The translations under genes were made by a program, and so were the position numbers. A model generated the notes under the pieces. That model searched no databases. It had not been told where the DNA came from and saw only the letters and a list, made by a program, of their open reading frames with translations. Positions 1-5,584 of a stretch of 8,930 nucleotides of DNA are shown here, piece after piece. The number at the start of each line of letters is the position of its first letter. The stretch's first letter is position 1. Source of the DNA: DASXRA01 sp035263725 (GTDB lineage: Bacteria > Actinomycetota > Actinomycetes > Mycobacteriales > Jatrophihabitantaceae); the NCBI GenBank assembly GCA_035263725.1, contig DATFRC010000221.1, forward strand, positions 1-8,930, read 5' to 3'.

Positions 1-185
1 CACATCCAGAGCGCCGCCGCCGTGCGCCAGCACCGATCACCGCCACAGGCCGGGCAGATGAACCCGTCCGGCCAGCGCAACCGCGCCAGATACTCCACAC
101 ACGCCGCATCGTCGGGAAACCAGTCCCGGAACTCCTGATACCTGCGCGGATAGTCCACCCCGCCAATCGGCCGCTCAGATCCCAC
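1..185 (-). CDS. IS1595-family transposase, N-terminal part (cut by window edge)
   Basis: The minus strand reads an open frame from a GTG at 185-183 to the window edge, 61 codons, with an in-frame TAG a few codons upstream of that GTG. The translation contains FRDWFPDDAACVEYLARLRW, then PDGFICPACGG, and ends TAAALWM. This is the N-terminal zinc-ribbon region of IS1595-family DDE transposases: a WFPDE-like start, an LRWP segment, and a CPxCG zinc pair whose second Cys pair would lie beyond the edge. An alternative in-frame GTG at 158-156 lies closer to the usual family start. The protein would bind the element's ends and catalyse transposition; the catalytic part is outside the window. I could not identify the element's terminal inverted repeat, so where the IS ends relative to the kinase gene is open. 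Family call is firm, start less so. Confidence 0.82.
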   Translation of the reverse strand, partial: MGSERPIGGVDYPRRYQEFRDWFPDDAACVEYLARLRWPDGFICPACGGDRCWRTAAALWM

Positions 186-217
186 ACCCCGAGACTACTG
201 TATTCAAGCAGATAAGC

Positions 218-231
218 AGAACATATGTTCG
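218..231 (-). promoter_or_regulatory. LexA (SOS) box-like palindrome upstream of the transposase
   Basis: A perfect 12-bp palindrome GAACATATGTTC lies at 219-230. Read on the minus strand with its flanks it is TCGAACATATGTTCTG. The actinobacterial LexA site is TCGAAC-N4-GTTCGA, so one half-site is perfect and the other loses only its outer two bases. It sits about 34 bp upstream of the transposase GTG and after the kinase stop. A -10-like TACAGT (202-197, minus strand) follows at a distance that would place the palindrome over the -35 region, a typical repressor position. LexA binding is inferred from sequence similarity only. Confidence 0.5.
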
Positions 232-258
232 AGAGCATCTGCCGCGCTGAATTGCACG

Positions 259-1531
259 TCAGCCAGCAACGACCTGGCTGTTGTTGATCAGCCGGTACGC
301 CCGGTCCGGCGACGTGATCAAGGTGAGCTTCTCGGTGTCTCTCGCGACGCTGCCGTTCGCACGAACCGCCGACAGCCGGATCGTGACCGTCCCGGCGGCC
401 GGATCTGCCGCGAGCGGTGTTACATCGACGGAGCTGAACTGCGACCACCAGGCGCGGTACGCATCGAAGCCCTGTGCCGAAAGGCCCGGACCCAGTTGAT
501 CGAACGCGGTCTGGAGGTTGCCCGGTATCAGGGCGTAGTAGTTCTGCACGAACTGGCGCATGGTCGGCGCGGTCATCGGATTGCCTGCGACCGGTGTCGT
601 CGAGGGTGTCGGTGCGCTGTGTGACGAGGAGCTCGCCGGCGCCGGTGGCGGCCGGCTCGCCAGCGTTGGGGCCGCGACGATCGGCGGAGTAGGAAGTGTT
701 GATTGCGCGAGGCTGCTGTCCACGCCGCGAGTAGTGCGCAAGCGGTCCGCAGCCTCAGCGGCCGAGGGGCGTCTCGCGGGCTGCTGGTCGAGCATGCGGG
801 CGAGCAGCGGCTGCAGCGCTCCGGCGTGCTGAGCCGCCGGAGCGGGCGCGCTGACAATGCGCACGAGCACGGTGACCGGGTCCGAGCTCGTCGCCGTGAA
901 CGGCGGCTCACCCTCGACCGATGCGAATAGGGTGGCTCCGAGCGACCACACGTCGCTGGCGGGTGACGGCGGCGCACCCTGTGCCACCTCGGGGCGCGAG
1001 GTACGCCGGCGTGTCGATCACCAGGCCGGTCTGCGTGAGCGTCGCATGGCCGGCTTGCCGGGCAACGCCGAAATCGGCGAGCTTGGCCAGGCCGCGCTCA
1101 GTGATCAAGATGTTGGACGGCTTCACGTCGCGGTGCACGATGCCTGCGGCGTGGGCCGCCGCCAGCGCAGCCGCCACCTGCCCGATGACGGACCGGGCGT
1201 CATCGACGCCGAGTCGACCCCGTTCGTGGATGCGCTCGGCGAGAGTCTTGCCGGCGACGTACTCCATCACGACGTAGGGCATGCCATTGTCGATTACGAG
1301 GTCGAAGACTCCGACCGCGTTGGGATGAGACAGCCGTGCGGCAAGCCGTGCCTCGCGCACGATGCGATCCAGGTTCGTTCGATCCTGCGTGTCACCGACA
1401 GAGCGAAGTTGCTTGATTGCGACCGGTCGATGCAGCAGCTGATCATCTGCCAGCCAGACATCACCCATCGCGCCCCTGCCGAGCAGACGGCGACGCACAT
1501 AGCGGTCGGTCAGCGCGGATCTCTCGCTCAC
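259..1531 (-). pseudogene. Serine/threonine protein kinase with C-terminal NTF2-like domain, frameshifted
   Basis: The first frame runs from GTG 1531-1529, preceded by GGGGAG, and shows a complete N-terminal PknB-type kinase lobe: glycine loop GRGAMG (residues 18-23), AIK lysine K40, alpha-C glutamate E60, catalytic HRDVKPSN (133-140) and DFG (153-155). It then derails at YLAP. The missing E of the APE motif and the rest of the kinase (VAQG, SDVWSLG, RRPSA) continue in another frame from about 987 to the stop at 261-259. One extra base in the GGGG run at 991-994 (CCCC on the coding strand) explains the shift; removing one restores about 423 codons. As written, the product stops after 207 residues without the C-lobe. 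The second frame continues with a Pro/Ser/Thr-rich linker (about 270-322) and a C-terminal domain (about 324-423) like the NTF2-type sensor of actinobacterial kinases. No hydrophobic segment separates them, although relatives usually have one. It could be a real pseudogene, a sequencing error, or recoding. It follows the sigma gene on the same strand by 124 bp. Confidence 0.85.
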
Positions 1532-1631
1532 AAGCTCCCCGGAGCGCCGGTCGGTACGGACGGCGGCCGCAGCCCAGTCAGGCGACGAACGACGACGAGG
1601 CTAGCTGAATCGGACGAGCTGGCGAGAGCGT

Positions 1632-1648
1632 GGCCCAGATATCGGGCC
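1632..1648 (-). terminator. Weak hairpin after the sigma factor gene
   Basis: GGCCC and GGGCC flank a 7-nt loop, 8 bp after the sigma stop codon. There is no U tract in the direction of the sigma gene; the T run lies on the plus-strand side. At best it is a partial terminator, so read-through into the kinase gene remains possible. The rest of the 124-bp gap to the kinase start shows a TAGCCT -10-like hexamer on the minus strand but no convincing -35. Confidence 0.3.
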
Positions 1649-1655
1649 TTTCGTG

Positions 1656-2540
1656 CTAGTCCTCGAGCATGACGCCGCGCAGCTTTTCCTCGTCGAGGAT
1701 GAGGTCGATCTCGGTGATGCGACCGTCCACGACCGTGATGCCTATGACCCCGGGCTGACGGCCGGGTGCGCGCACCACCAGACCGGCGGCGCCGTTGACC
1801 AGCGCCGGCTCGCAGTACGGCATGTACCGCGGCCCCTGGGTGGCCACCTGCTCGACGACCGCGTCGCGTCCGACGACGAGCGGCGGAGCCAGCAGCGGGC
1901 CCATGCCCGAGTCGGCGCGGAACACCACGTCAGGATCGAGCAGTCGGAGCAGCGTCTCGAAATCGCCACCCCGCGCCGCCTGAAGGAACGCGGCGACGAT
2001 CTCGCGCTGCTTGGCGAGATCGGCGTCCGGCACGGTCGGCGCGCCGCGCACCCGGCGACGGGCGCGACTGGCCAGCTGGCGGGCGGCGGCCGGCGTCCGG
2101 TCGATCATCGGCGCGATCTCCTCGAACGGCACGCCGAAGGTATCGTGCAGCACGAATGCCAACCGCTCGGCCGGTGTGAGTGTCTCGAGGACCACGAGCA
2201 GGGCAAGCCCGACCGAGTCGGCCAGCAGCGTTTCCTGCTCCGGCGTGGCGTGATCGTCGACGCTGACGACGGGCTCGGGCAGCCACGAGCCCACATATTG
2301 CTCGCGGCGAGACCGTCGCGCTCGCAGCATGTCGATGCAGACTCGGCCGACCACGGTGGTGAGCCAGCCGCCGATGTTGTCGATCGCGCTGCCGTCGGAG
2401 CGCTGCAGCCGCAACCACGCTTCCTGCACCGCATCGTCGGCCTCGCTGAGTGAGCCGAGCATGCGGTACGCGACGGCGCGTAGGTGCGCTCGGTGCTGCT
2501 CGAACTGTTCTGCCTGCCAGATGTTGCTGTTCATGGCCAT
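1656..2540 (-). CDS. sigJ: ECF sigma factor, SigJ/ECF41-like, with fused SnoaL-like domain
   Basis: This 294-residue protein starts at ATG 2540-2538; a second ATG at 2534-2532 is possible. Domains in order are sigma region 2 (about 12-80, with RAVAYRMLGS, ADDAVQEAWLRL and GWLTTVVGRVCIDMLRARR), a linker with WLPEP at 86-90, sigma region 4 (about 112-163, LTPAERLAFVLHDTFGVPFE then a helix-turn-helix), and a SnoaL/NTF2-like domain (about 178-290). The WLPEP linker and a C-terminal SnoaL domain in place of a separate anti-sigma factor are hallmarks of the ECF41 group, which includes M. tuberculosis SigJ. In that group the C-terminal domain modulates activity. The family's DGGGK motif reads DSGMG here, and the C-terminal NPDKL-like motif reads LDEEKL, so it is a divergent member. 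Its own promoter and that of the divergent exporter both carry ECF41-type elements, which suggests autoregulation. Extending the frame upstream to 2723 would run into the exporter gene and through both promoters, so it is unlikely. Confidence 0.9.
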   Translation of the reverse strand: MAMNSNIWQAEQFEQHRAHLRAVAYRMLGSLSEADDAVQEAWLRLQRSDGSAIDNIGGWLTTVVGRVCIDMLRARRSRREQYVGSWLPEPVVSVDDHATPEQETLLADSVGLALLVVLETLTPAERLAFVLHDTFGVPFEEIAPMIDRTPAAARQLASRARRRVRGAPTVPDADLAKQREIVAAFLQAARGGDFETLLRLLDPDVVFRADSGMGPLLAPPLVVGRDAVVEQVATQGPRYMPYCEPALVNGAAGLVVRAPGRQPGVIGITVVDGRITEIDLILDEEKLRGVMLED

Positions 2541-2548
2541 ATCTCTAT

Positions 2549-2575
2549 GACGTAGCTCGCACCGGGGATGTGACG
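2549..2575 (-). promoter_or_regulatory. ECF41-type promoter of the sigma gene (autoregulatory)
   Basis: On the minus strand CGTCACA (2575-2569) is followed by a 16-nt spacer and CGTC (2552-2549). The ECF41 target motif, as I recall it, is TGTCACA at -35 and CGTC at -10; here only the first base of the -35 differs. Transcription would start around 2543-2540, at or just before the ATG at 2540, giving a leaderless or nearly leaderless message. Assignment to this particular sigma factor is inference. Confidence 0.7.
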
Positions 2576-2584
2576 GTGTCACAT
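2568..2584. repeat. Inverted repeat formed by two back-to-back -35 elements
   Basis: ATGTGAC, 3 nt (GGT), GTCACAT: a perfect 7-bp inverted repeat. Its right arm is the -35 of the plus-strand promoter and its left arm the -35 of the minus-strand promoter. With only 3 nt between the arms, two RNA polymerases could probably not sit on both promoters at once. The repeat could also act as an operator. Confidence 0.75.
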
Positions 2585-2603
2585 CGCGAGGACCGGCTGC
2601 GTC
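2577..2603 (+). promoter_or_regulatory. ECF41-type promoter of the exporter-hemerythrin operon
   Basis: TGTCACA (2577-2583), a 16-nt spacer and CGTC (2600-2603) give a full match to the ECF41 promoter elements as I recall them. The start point would be near 2610, leaving a leader of about 40 nt that contains the CGGAGG ribosome-binding site at 2639-2644. Spacing and sequence mirror the divergent promoter of the sigma gene. Confidence 0.75.
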
Positions 2604-2650
2604 ATGACGGGTGAGCAAACATGCCACTCCATTTTCATCGGAGGCCCGTA

Positions 2651-4117
2651 GTGCTACGTCAACAGTCGTTCCTCGCAACGCGCCGCGGAAAGTACACGCT
2701 GGCGCTGTTGTGCGCGATCGCATTCCTCGACTTCATCGATGCATCCATCGTCAATATCGCACTTCCCAACATTCGCAAGGACCTGAAGTTCTCGGTCCAG
2801 GACCTGCAGTGGGTACTGAGCGGGTACCTGCTGACCTACGGGGGCTTCATGCTCCTCGGCGGCCGCGCCGCTGACCTGCTCGGGCGCCGCCGGGTTCTGG
2901 TCACGGGCACCGTGGTGTTCGCCACGTCGTCACTCGTCGGGGGGCTGTCCGGCAGCGCCGGCGTCCTTGTCGGAGCACGTCTGGCACAGGGGTTCGGCGC
3001 GGCGCTCATGCTGCCCGCCGCCCTCTCGCTACTCACCACGAGCTTCAAGGAGGGCCCGGACCGCTACAAGGCGCTCGGTGTCTGGGGAGGCGTGGCCGGA
3101 CTCGCGTCGGCGGCGGGTGTGTTCCTCGGCGGCGTATTGACCGAGGGCCCGGGCTGGCGCTGGGTTCTCTTCGTCAACCCGCCGATCGCTGTCGCGCTAC
3201 TCGGCGCTATCTTCTGGTTGATCCCAGGCGAACAGCGGCGTGCTCCGCTCGCCAACTTCGACGTGATGGGCACCGTCCTCGTCACCAGCGGGATGCTGCT
3301 GCTCGTCTACGCGCTGGTGAAGGCACCCGACCAGGGCTGGGGCGACGCGCGCACCATCGCTCAACTCGTCGGCGCCGGGGTGCTGCTCGTGGCGTTCCTG
3401 GCGAACGAGCAGCGCAGCCGGAACCCGCTGATTCCGCTGTCGATCTTCCGGATCCGAGGGCTGGCCGCGGCGGACGCGACGATGCTGATCGCCGCCGCGG
3501 GGGTGATCTCGATGTTCTTCTTCCTGACCCTTTACATGCAGAACGTGCTGGGCTATTCGCCGCTCAAGACCGGTGCCGCCTACTTGCCGTTCACCGCGGG
3601 AGTTGCCGTATCAGCCGGCATTGCCTCCCAGCTGATGGCCAAGATCGGAACCCGGCCGCTGATTGTCGCCGGCGCGGTGATCGGCGCCGGCGGGCTGTTC
3701 GACCTGTCACGGATCCCCGTCGACGGCTCCTACATCACGGACCTGTTCCCGGGCATGATGATCGTGTCTGTCGGTCTCGGCGCGATGTTCGTGGCGGTGA
3801 CCACCGCGGCGAATGCCGGCGTCCCCGCGGACAAGGCCGGGCTCGCCGCTGCGCTCGTCAACGCCTCGCAGCAGGTCGGTGGCGCGCTGGGGCTCGCCAT
3901 CTTCACCGCGATCGCCACCGCCCGCACTAACCACCTGTTTGCCGCTCACGCGGCGCCCGCGCATGCGCTGACGGCCGGCTTCCAACGGGCGCTGCTGGCC
4001 GAGGCCTTCTTCGTGCTGGCCACCGCGGTCATTGCCCTGCGGACGAACAACACGCGTGGTGAGGCGCCGCAGGAGACCGCCGACGAACCGGCGGCGGCCG
4101 AACCGGTTCAAGTCTGA
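2651..4117 (+). CDS. MFS drug exporter, DHA2 (EmrB/QacA, 14-TM) family
   Basis: I place the start at GTG 2651, because CGGAGG (2639-2644) lies 6 nt upstream. The in-frame ATG at 2621 would put its ribosome-binding site at the predicted 5' end of the transcript. The 488-residue product is highly hydrophobic. TM1 carries FLDFIDASIVNIALP with the conserved acidic D30, motif A is GGRAADLLGRRR (about 70-81), a motif-B-like RLAQGFGAALMLPAAL begins at R110, and the antiporter motif C region lies around G146-L163, followed by GWRWVLFVNPP. This is the arrangement of proton-driven multidrug exporters of the DHA2 family. The hydrophilic tail after about residue 465 (rich in E, A and P) is probably cytoplasmic. 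Its substrate cannot be read from sequence. It diverges from the sigma gene, shares the paired promoter region, and is followed after 17 bp by the hemerythrin gene. Confidence 0.9.
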   Translation: MLRQQSFLATRRGKYTLALLCAIAFLDFIDASIVNIALPNIRKDLKFSVQDLQWVLSGYLLTYGGFMLLGGRAADLLGRRRVLVTGTVVFATSSLVGGLSGSAGVLVGARLAQGFGAALMLPAALSLLTTSFKEGPDRYKALGVWGGVAGLASAAGVFLGGVLTEGPGWRWVLFVNPPIAVALLGAIFWLIPGEQRRAPLANFDVMGTVLVTSGMLLLVYALVKAPDQGWGDARTIAQLVGAGVLLVAFLANEQRSRNPLIPLSIFRIRGLAAADATMLIAAAGVISMFFFLTLYMQNVLGYSPLKTGAAYLPFTAGVAVSAGIASQLMAKIGTRPLIVAGAVIGAGGLFDLSRIPVDGSYITDLFPGMMIVSVGLGAMFVAVTTAANAGVPADKAGLAAALVNASQQVGGALGLAIFTAIATARTNHLFAAHAAPAHALTAGFQRALLAEAFFVLATAVIALRTNNTRGEAPQETADEPAAAEPVQV

Positions 4118-4134
4118 TCTGAGAGGAGTTCACG

Positions 4135-4737
4135 ATGGCTGTCGACTTCACGATGATGTACGTCGCACATGATGCGTTCAGTCGCGACCTGCGCCGGCTG
4201 AGCGCCGCGTGCGAACGCGGCGATGAGACGGCACCGTCGGTGCTGGCCGGCTGGGAGATGTTCAAGAAGCAACTCTCCATCCACCACACCGCCGAGGACG
4301 TCGCGCTGTGGCCGGCGCTGCGGGAGAAGGTCACCTTTCCGGAAGAATTCGCTGTGCTGGACGAGATGGAGATCGAGCATGCCCAGCTGGAGCCGCTGCT
4401 CGAACGCCTCGACAAGGCGCTCGCCGCGCACGACACCGCGAACGCGCTGGAGACGACCCGGGTGCTGGCGGACGCCCTGACCGGGCACATGCGGCACGAG
4501 GAGAGCCAGGCGCTGCCCCTCGTCGAAGCGCGCCTCGGCGAGCGCGGCTGGCAGGCGTTCGGCCGGTACTTCCGCAAGACCCAGGGGTTGAGCGGCGGCG
4601 CGGAATTCTTCCCGTGGCTACTCGACAGCGCTCCCGATGCCACGCGTACACGCGTGCTCTCGATGTTCCCGGCGCCTGTGCGGTTTCTGTACCGGAGGGT
4701 ATGGGCGCCGCGCTACCAGCGCACGATGCACTGGTAG
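4135..4737 (+). CDS. Hemerythrin-like (HHE) domain protein
   Basis: ATG 4135 is preceded by GAGAGGAG (4121-4128) at 6 nt, and the gene lies 17 bp after the exporter stop, so the two are probably co-transcribed. The 200-residue protein is predicted to be mostly helical. It shows the histidine/acidic pattern of hemerythrin-like domains: AHD (H12), HHTAED (H50, H51, E54), EIEHAQLE (H82), and GHMRHEE (H118, H121, E122). These would hold a di-iron centre that binds O2 or reacts with NO or peroxide; which of them are ligands is inferred from spacing. The C-terminal 50 or so residues, aromatic and basic (from GGAEFFPW to RRVWAPRYQ), lie outside the four-helix domain and have no function I recognise. 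No signal peptide or membrane segment is seen, so it is likely cytoplasmic. Control by the ECF sigma factor suggests a role in sensing or buffering oxidative or nitrosative stress. Confidence 0.85.
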   Translation: MAVDFTMMYVAHDAFSRDLRRLSAACERGDETAPSVLAGWEMFKKQLSIHHTAEDVALWPALREKVTFPEEFAVLDEMEIEHAQLEPLLERLDKALAAHDTANALETTRVLADALTGHMRHEESQALPLVEARLGERGWQAFGRYFRKTQGLSGGAEFFPWLLDSAPDATRTRVLSMFPAPVRFLYRRVWAPRYQRTMHW

Positions 4738-4745
4738 GGGACCTG

Positions 4746-4776
4746 GTCGGCTCACCGCCGCGGGCGGCGGGCCGAC
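4746..4776 (+). terminator. GC-rich hairpin ending the exporter-hemerythrin operon
   Basis: Nine bases after the hemerythrin stop, GTCGGC (4746-4751) pairs with GCCGAC (4771-4776), and inside it CCGCCG (4755-4760) pairs with CGGCGG (4765-4770) around a CGGG loop. Only a 3-nt TCA bulge interrupts it. It lacks a U tract, as is common for actinobacterial terminators. Confidence 0.65.
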
Positions 4777-4804
4777 GTGACCCGGGCAGGGATGGTCTCG
4801 GGTC

Positions 4805-4893
4805 CCTTTGCTCTGCTTACCGATACGCAGCGGCTCACGGGTGCGGGACGGACCGCGCCAGGATCTGATGCGTCCAGGTAAGCAGAGCAAAGG
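4805..4893. repeat. 89-bp element with perfect 17-bp inverted repeats, non-coding
   Basis: CCTTTGCTCTGCTTACC (4805-4821) is exactly reverse-complemented at 4877-4893. After a 3-nt mismatch on each side, ACGCA (4825-4829) pairs with TGCGT (4869-4873), leaving a loop of 39 nt. No plausible gene spans it. It lies in the 306-bp gap between the hemerythrin and Hsp20 genes, which also holds the hairpin at 4746-4776, a second inverted repeat at 4910-4953, and a 10-bp direct repeat TGATGCGTCC at 4866-4875 and 4928-4937. It could be a small MITE-like element, a structured RNA, or a transcriptional barrier. Confidence 0.7.
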
Positions 4894-4909
4894 TCACGAG
4901 CGAAGCACT

Positions 4910-4953
4910 CCTCGGCTAGGTGGACCGTGATGCGTCCCGGTGGCCAGCCGAGG
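4910..4953. repeat. 8-bp inverted repeat upstream of the Hsp20 promoter
   Basis: CCTCGGCT (4910-4917) is reverse-complemented as AGCCGAGG (4946-4953), with 28 nt between. It could be a terminator-like hairpin or an operator; nothing further identifies it. Confidence 0.4.
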
Positions 4954-4964
4954 AACACCCGGGA

Positions 4965-4985
4965 ATTAAGTCGCCTCGACTCAAG
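4965..4985 (+). promoter_or_regulatory. HAIR-like HspR operator before the Hsp20 gene
   Basis: ATTAAGT (4965-4971), 7 nt, ACTCAAG (4979-4985). The HspR operator (HAIR) of actinobacteria is CTTGAGT-N7-ACTCAAG; 12 of 14 positions match, the right half is perfect and the spacing exact. It lies 58 bp upstream of a small heat-shock gene. HspR represses dnaK, clpB and hsp20-type genes in Streptomyces and mycobacteria, so heat-inducible derepression is expected. No hspR gene is in the window. Confidence 0.65.
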
Positions 4986-4994
4986 TTCTATACG
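4966..4994 (+). promoter_or_regulatory. Probable sigma-A-type promoter of the Hsp20 gene
   Basis: TTAAGT (4966-4971), 17 nt, TATACG (4989-4994). Both hexamers are imperfect, but the spacing is ideal. The HAIR-like site covers the -35 and most of the spacer, the position expected for repression. The leader would be about 40-45 nt. Confidence 0.4.
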
Positions 4995-5043
4995 TCAGAT
5001 GCCCGCAGGGTAATCCGTTCAATTTGAGGACAGGTGACTACAT

Positions 5044-5508
5044 ATGACGACTTTGAGACTGCGCAACACATGGCTGAGCCCCTTCGCGGAGCTCGACGCG
5101 TACCTGCGCCCGCTCGCGACCGACGTGGCGCGGACCGGTTTCACCCCGGCTGCCGACATCGCCCGCGACGGCGAGGACGCCCTGGTGAGCGTGGAGCTGC
5201 CAGGTCTCGACCCGGAGAAGGACGTAACTGTCGAGGCTGACGGGGGCGCGCTGGTGATCCGCGGCGAGCGCCGTGACGAGCGCGACGCCGAGCAGAACGG
5301 GCGGCGGCTGCACGAGGTGCGCTACGGCTCCTTCCGCCGCACCTTCACGCTTCCTGCGCACGTCACGGGCAACGACCTGACGGCGACGTACGACAAGGGC
5401 GTGCTCACCGTGCGGGTGGCCGGGGCGTACCGCGGCTCGACCACGCACCGCATCCCGGTGACGGCCGGCACCACGCAGGCCGTTGAGGGCGCGACGCAGT
5501 CCAAGTAA
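5044..5508 (+). CDS. Small heat-shock protein, Hsp20/alpha-crystallin family
   Basis: ATG 5044 follows AGGTG (5032-5036) at 7 nt. The 154-residue protein has an alpha-crystallin domain at about 33-127: PAADIARDGEDALVSVELPG at its start, VIRGER in the middle, YGSFRRTFTLP (94-104), and the signature ATYDKGVLTVRV (114-125). The C-terminal tail carries IPV (137-139), the I-x-I/V anchor that joins dimers into larger oligomers. It acts as an ATP-independent holdase that binds unfolding proteins in the cytoplasm until DnaK or ClpB can refold them. Its length is normal for the family and nothing appears broken. It is transcribed alone: a promoter with a HAIR-like operator lies upstream and a strong hairpin begins 14 bp after its stop. 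Regulation by HspR is inferred from the operator. Confidence 0.93.
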   Translation: MTTLRLRNTWLSPFAELDAYLRPLATDVARTGFTPAADIARDGEDALVSVELPGLDPEKDVTVEADGGALVIRGERRDERDAEQNGRRLHEVRYGSFRRTFTLPAHVTGNDLTATYDKGVLTVRVAGAYRGSTTHRIPVTAGTTQAVEGATQSK

Positions 5509-5522
5509 GCCATCGAGCACAT

Positions 5523-5554
5523 GGGCTCGGCTCCGGGCGACCGGGGCCGAGCCC
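5523..5554 (+). terminator. Strong hairpin terminator after the Hsp20 gene
   Basis: GGGCTCGGC (5523-5531) pairs with GCCGAGCCC (5546-5554). Inside, a U-G pair and CCGG/CCGG extend the stem to about 14 bp, closed by a GCGA tetraloop of the GNRA type. No long U tract follows. Confidence 0.8.
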
Positions 5555-5570
5555 GTTGCGTCGTACGGGG

Positions 5571-5576
5571 TAGGTT
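5571..5576 (+). promoter_or_regulatory. -10-like element for a possible leaderless transcript
   Basis: TAGGTT fits the actinobacterial TAnnnT -10 and ends 8 nt before ATG 5585, so the start point could coincide with the ATG. The nearest Shine-Dalgarno-like bases (GGGGTAGG) are about 9-16 nt upstream and overlap this hexamer. No clear -35 is seen. Confidence 0.35.
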
Positions 5577-5584
5577 CGCCGCCG

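Noticed and set aside
857..1672. Plus-strand open frame of 271 codons across the kinase gene
   Set aside because: It is antisense to strong kinase motifs, shows no family resemblance, and reflects the G/C-biased codon positions of the real gene.
1653..2453. Plus-strand open frame of 266 codons across the sigma gene
   Set aside because: His/Asp/Arg-rich antisense shadow of the sigma factor, with no recognisable domain.
2621..2650. ATG 2621 as the exporter start
   Set aside because: The strong CGGAGG lies downstream of it and is correctly spaced for GTG 2651; the added residues are not typical of the family.
2541..2723. Extended N-terminus for the sigma factor
   Set aside because: It would overlap the exporter gene and run through both promoters; the added residues match no sigma region.
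4618..4890. Minus-strand open frame in the hemerythrin-Hsp20 gap
   Set aside because: It runs through the terminator hairpin and into the hemerythrin gene antisense, with shadow-like composition; the gap is better read as non-coding.
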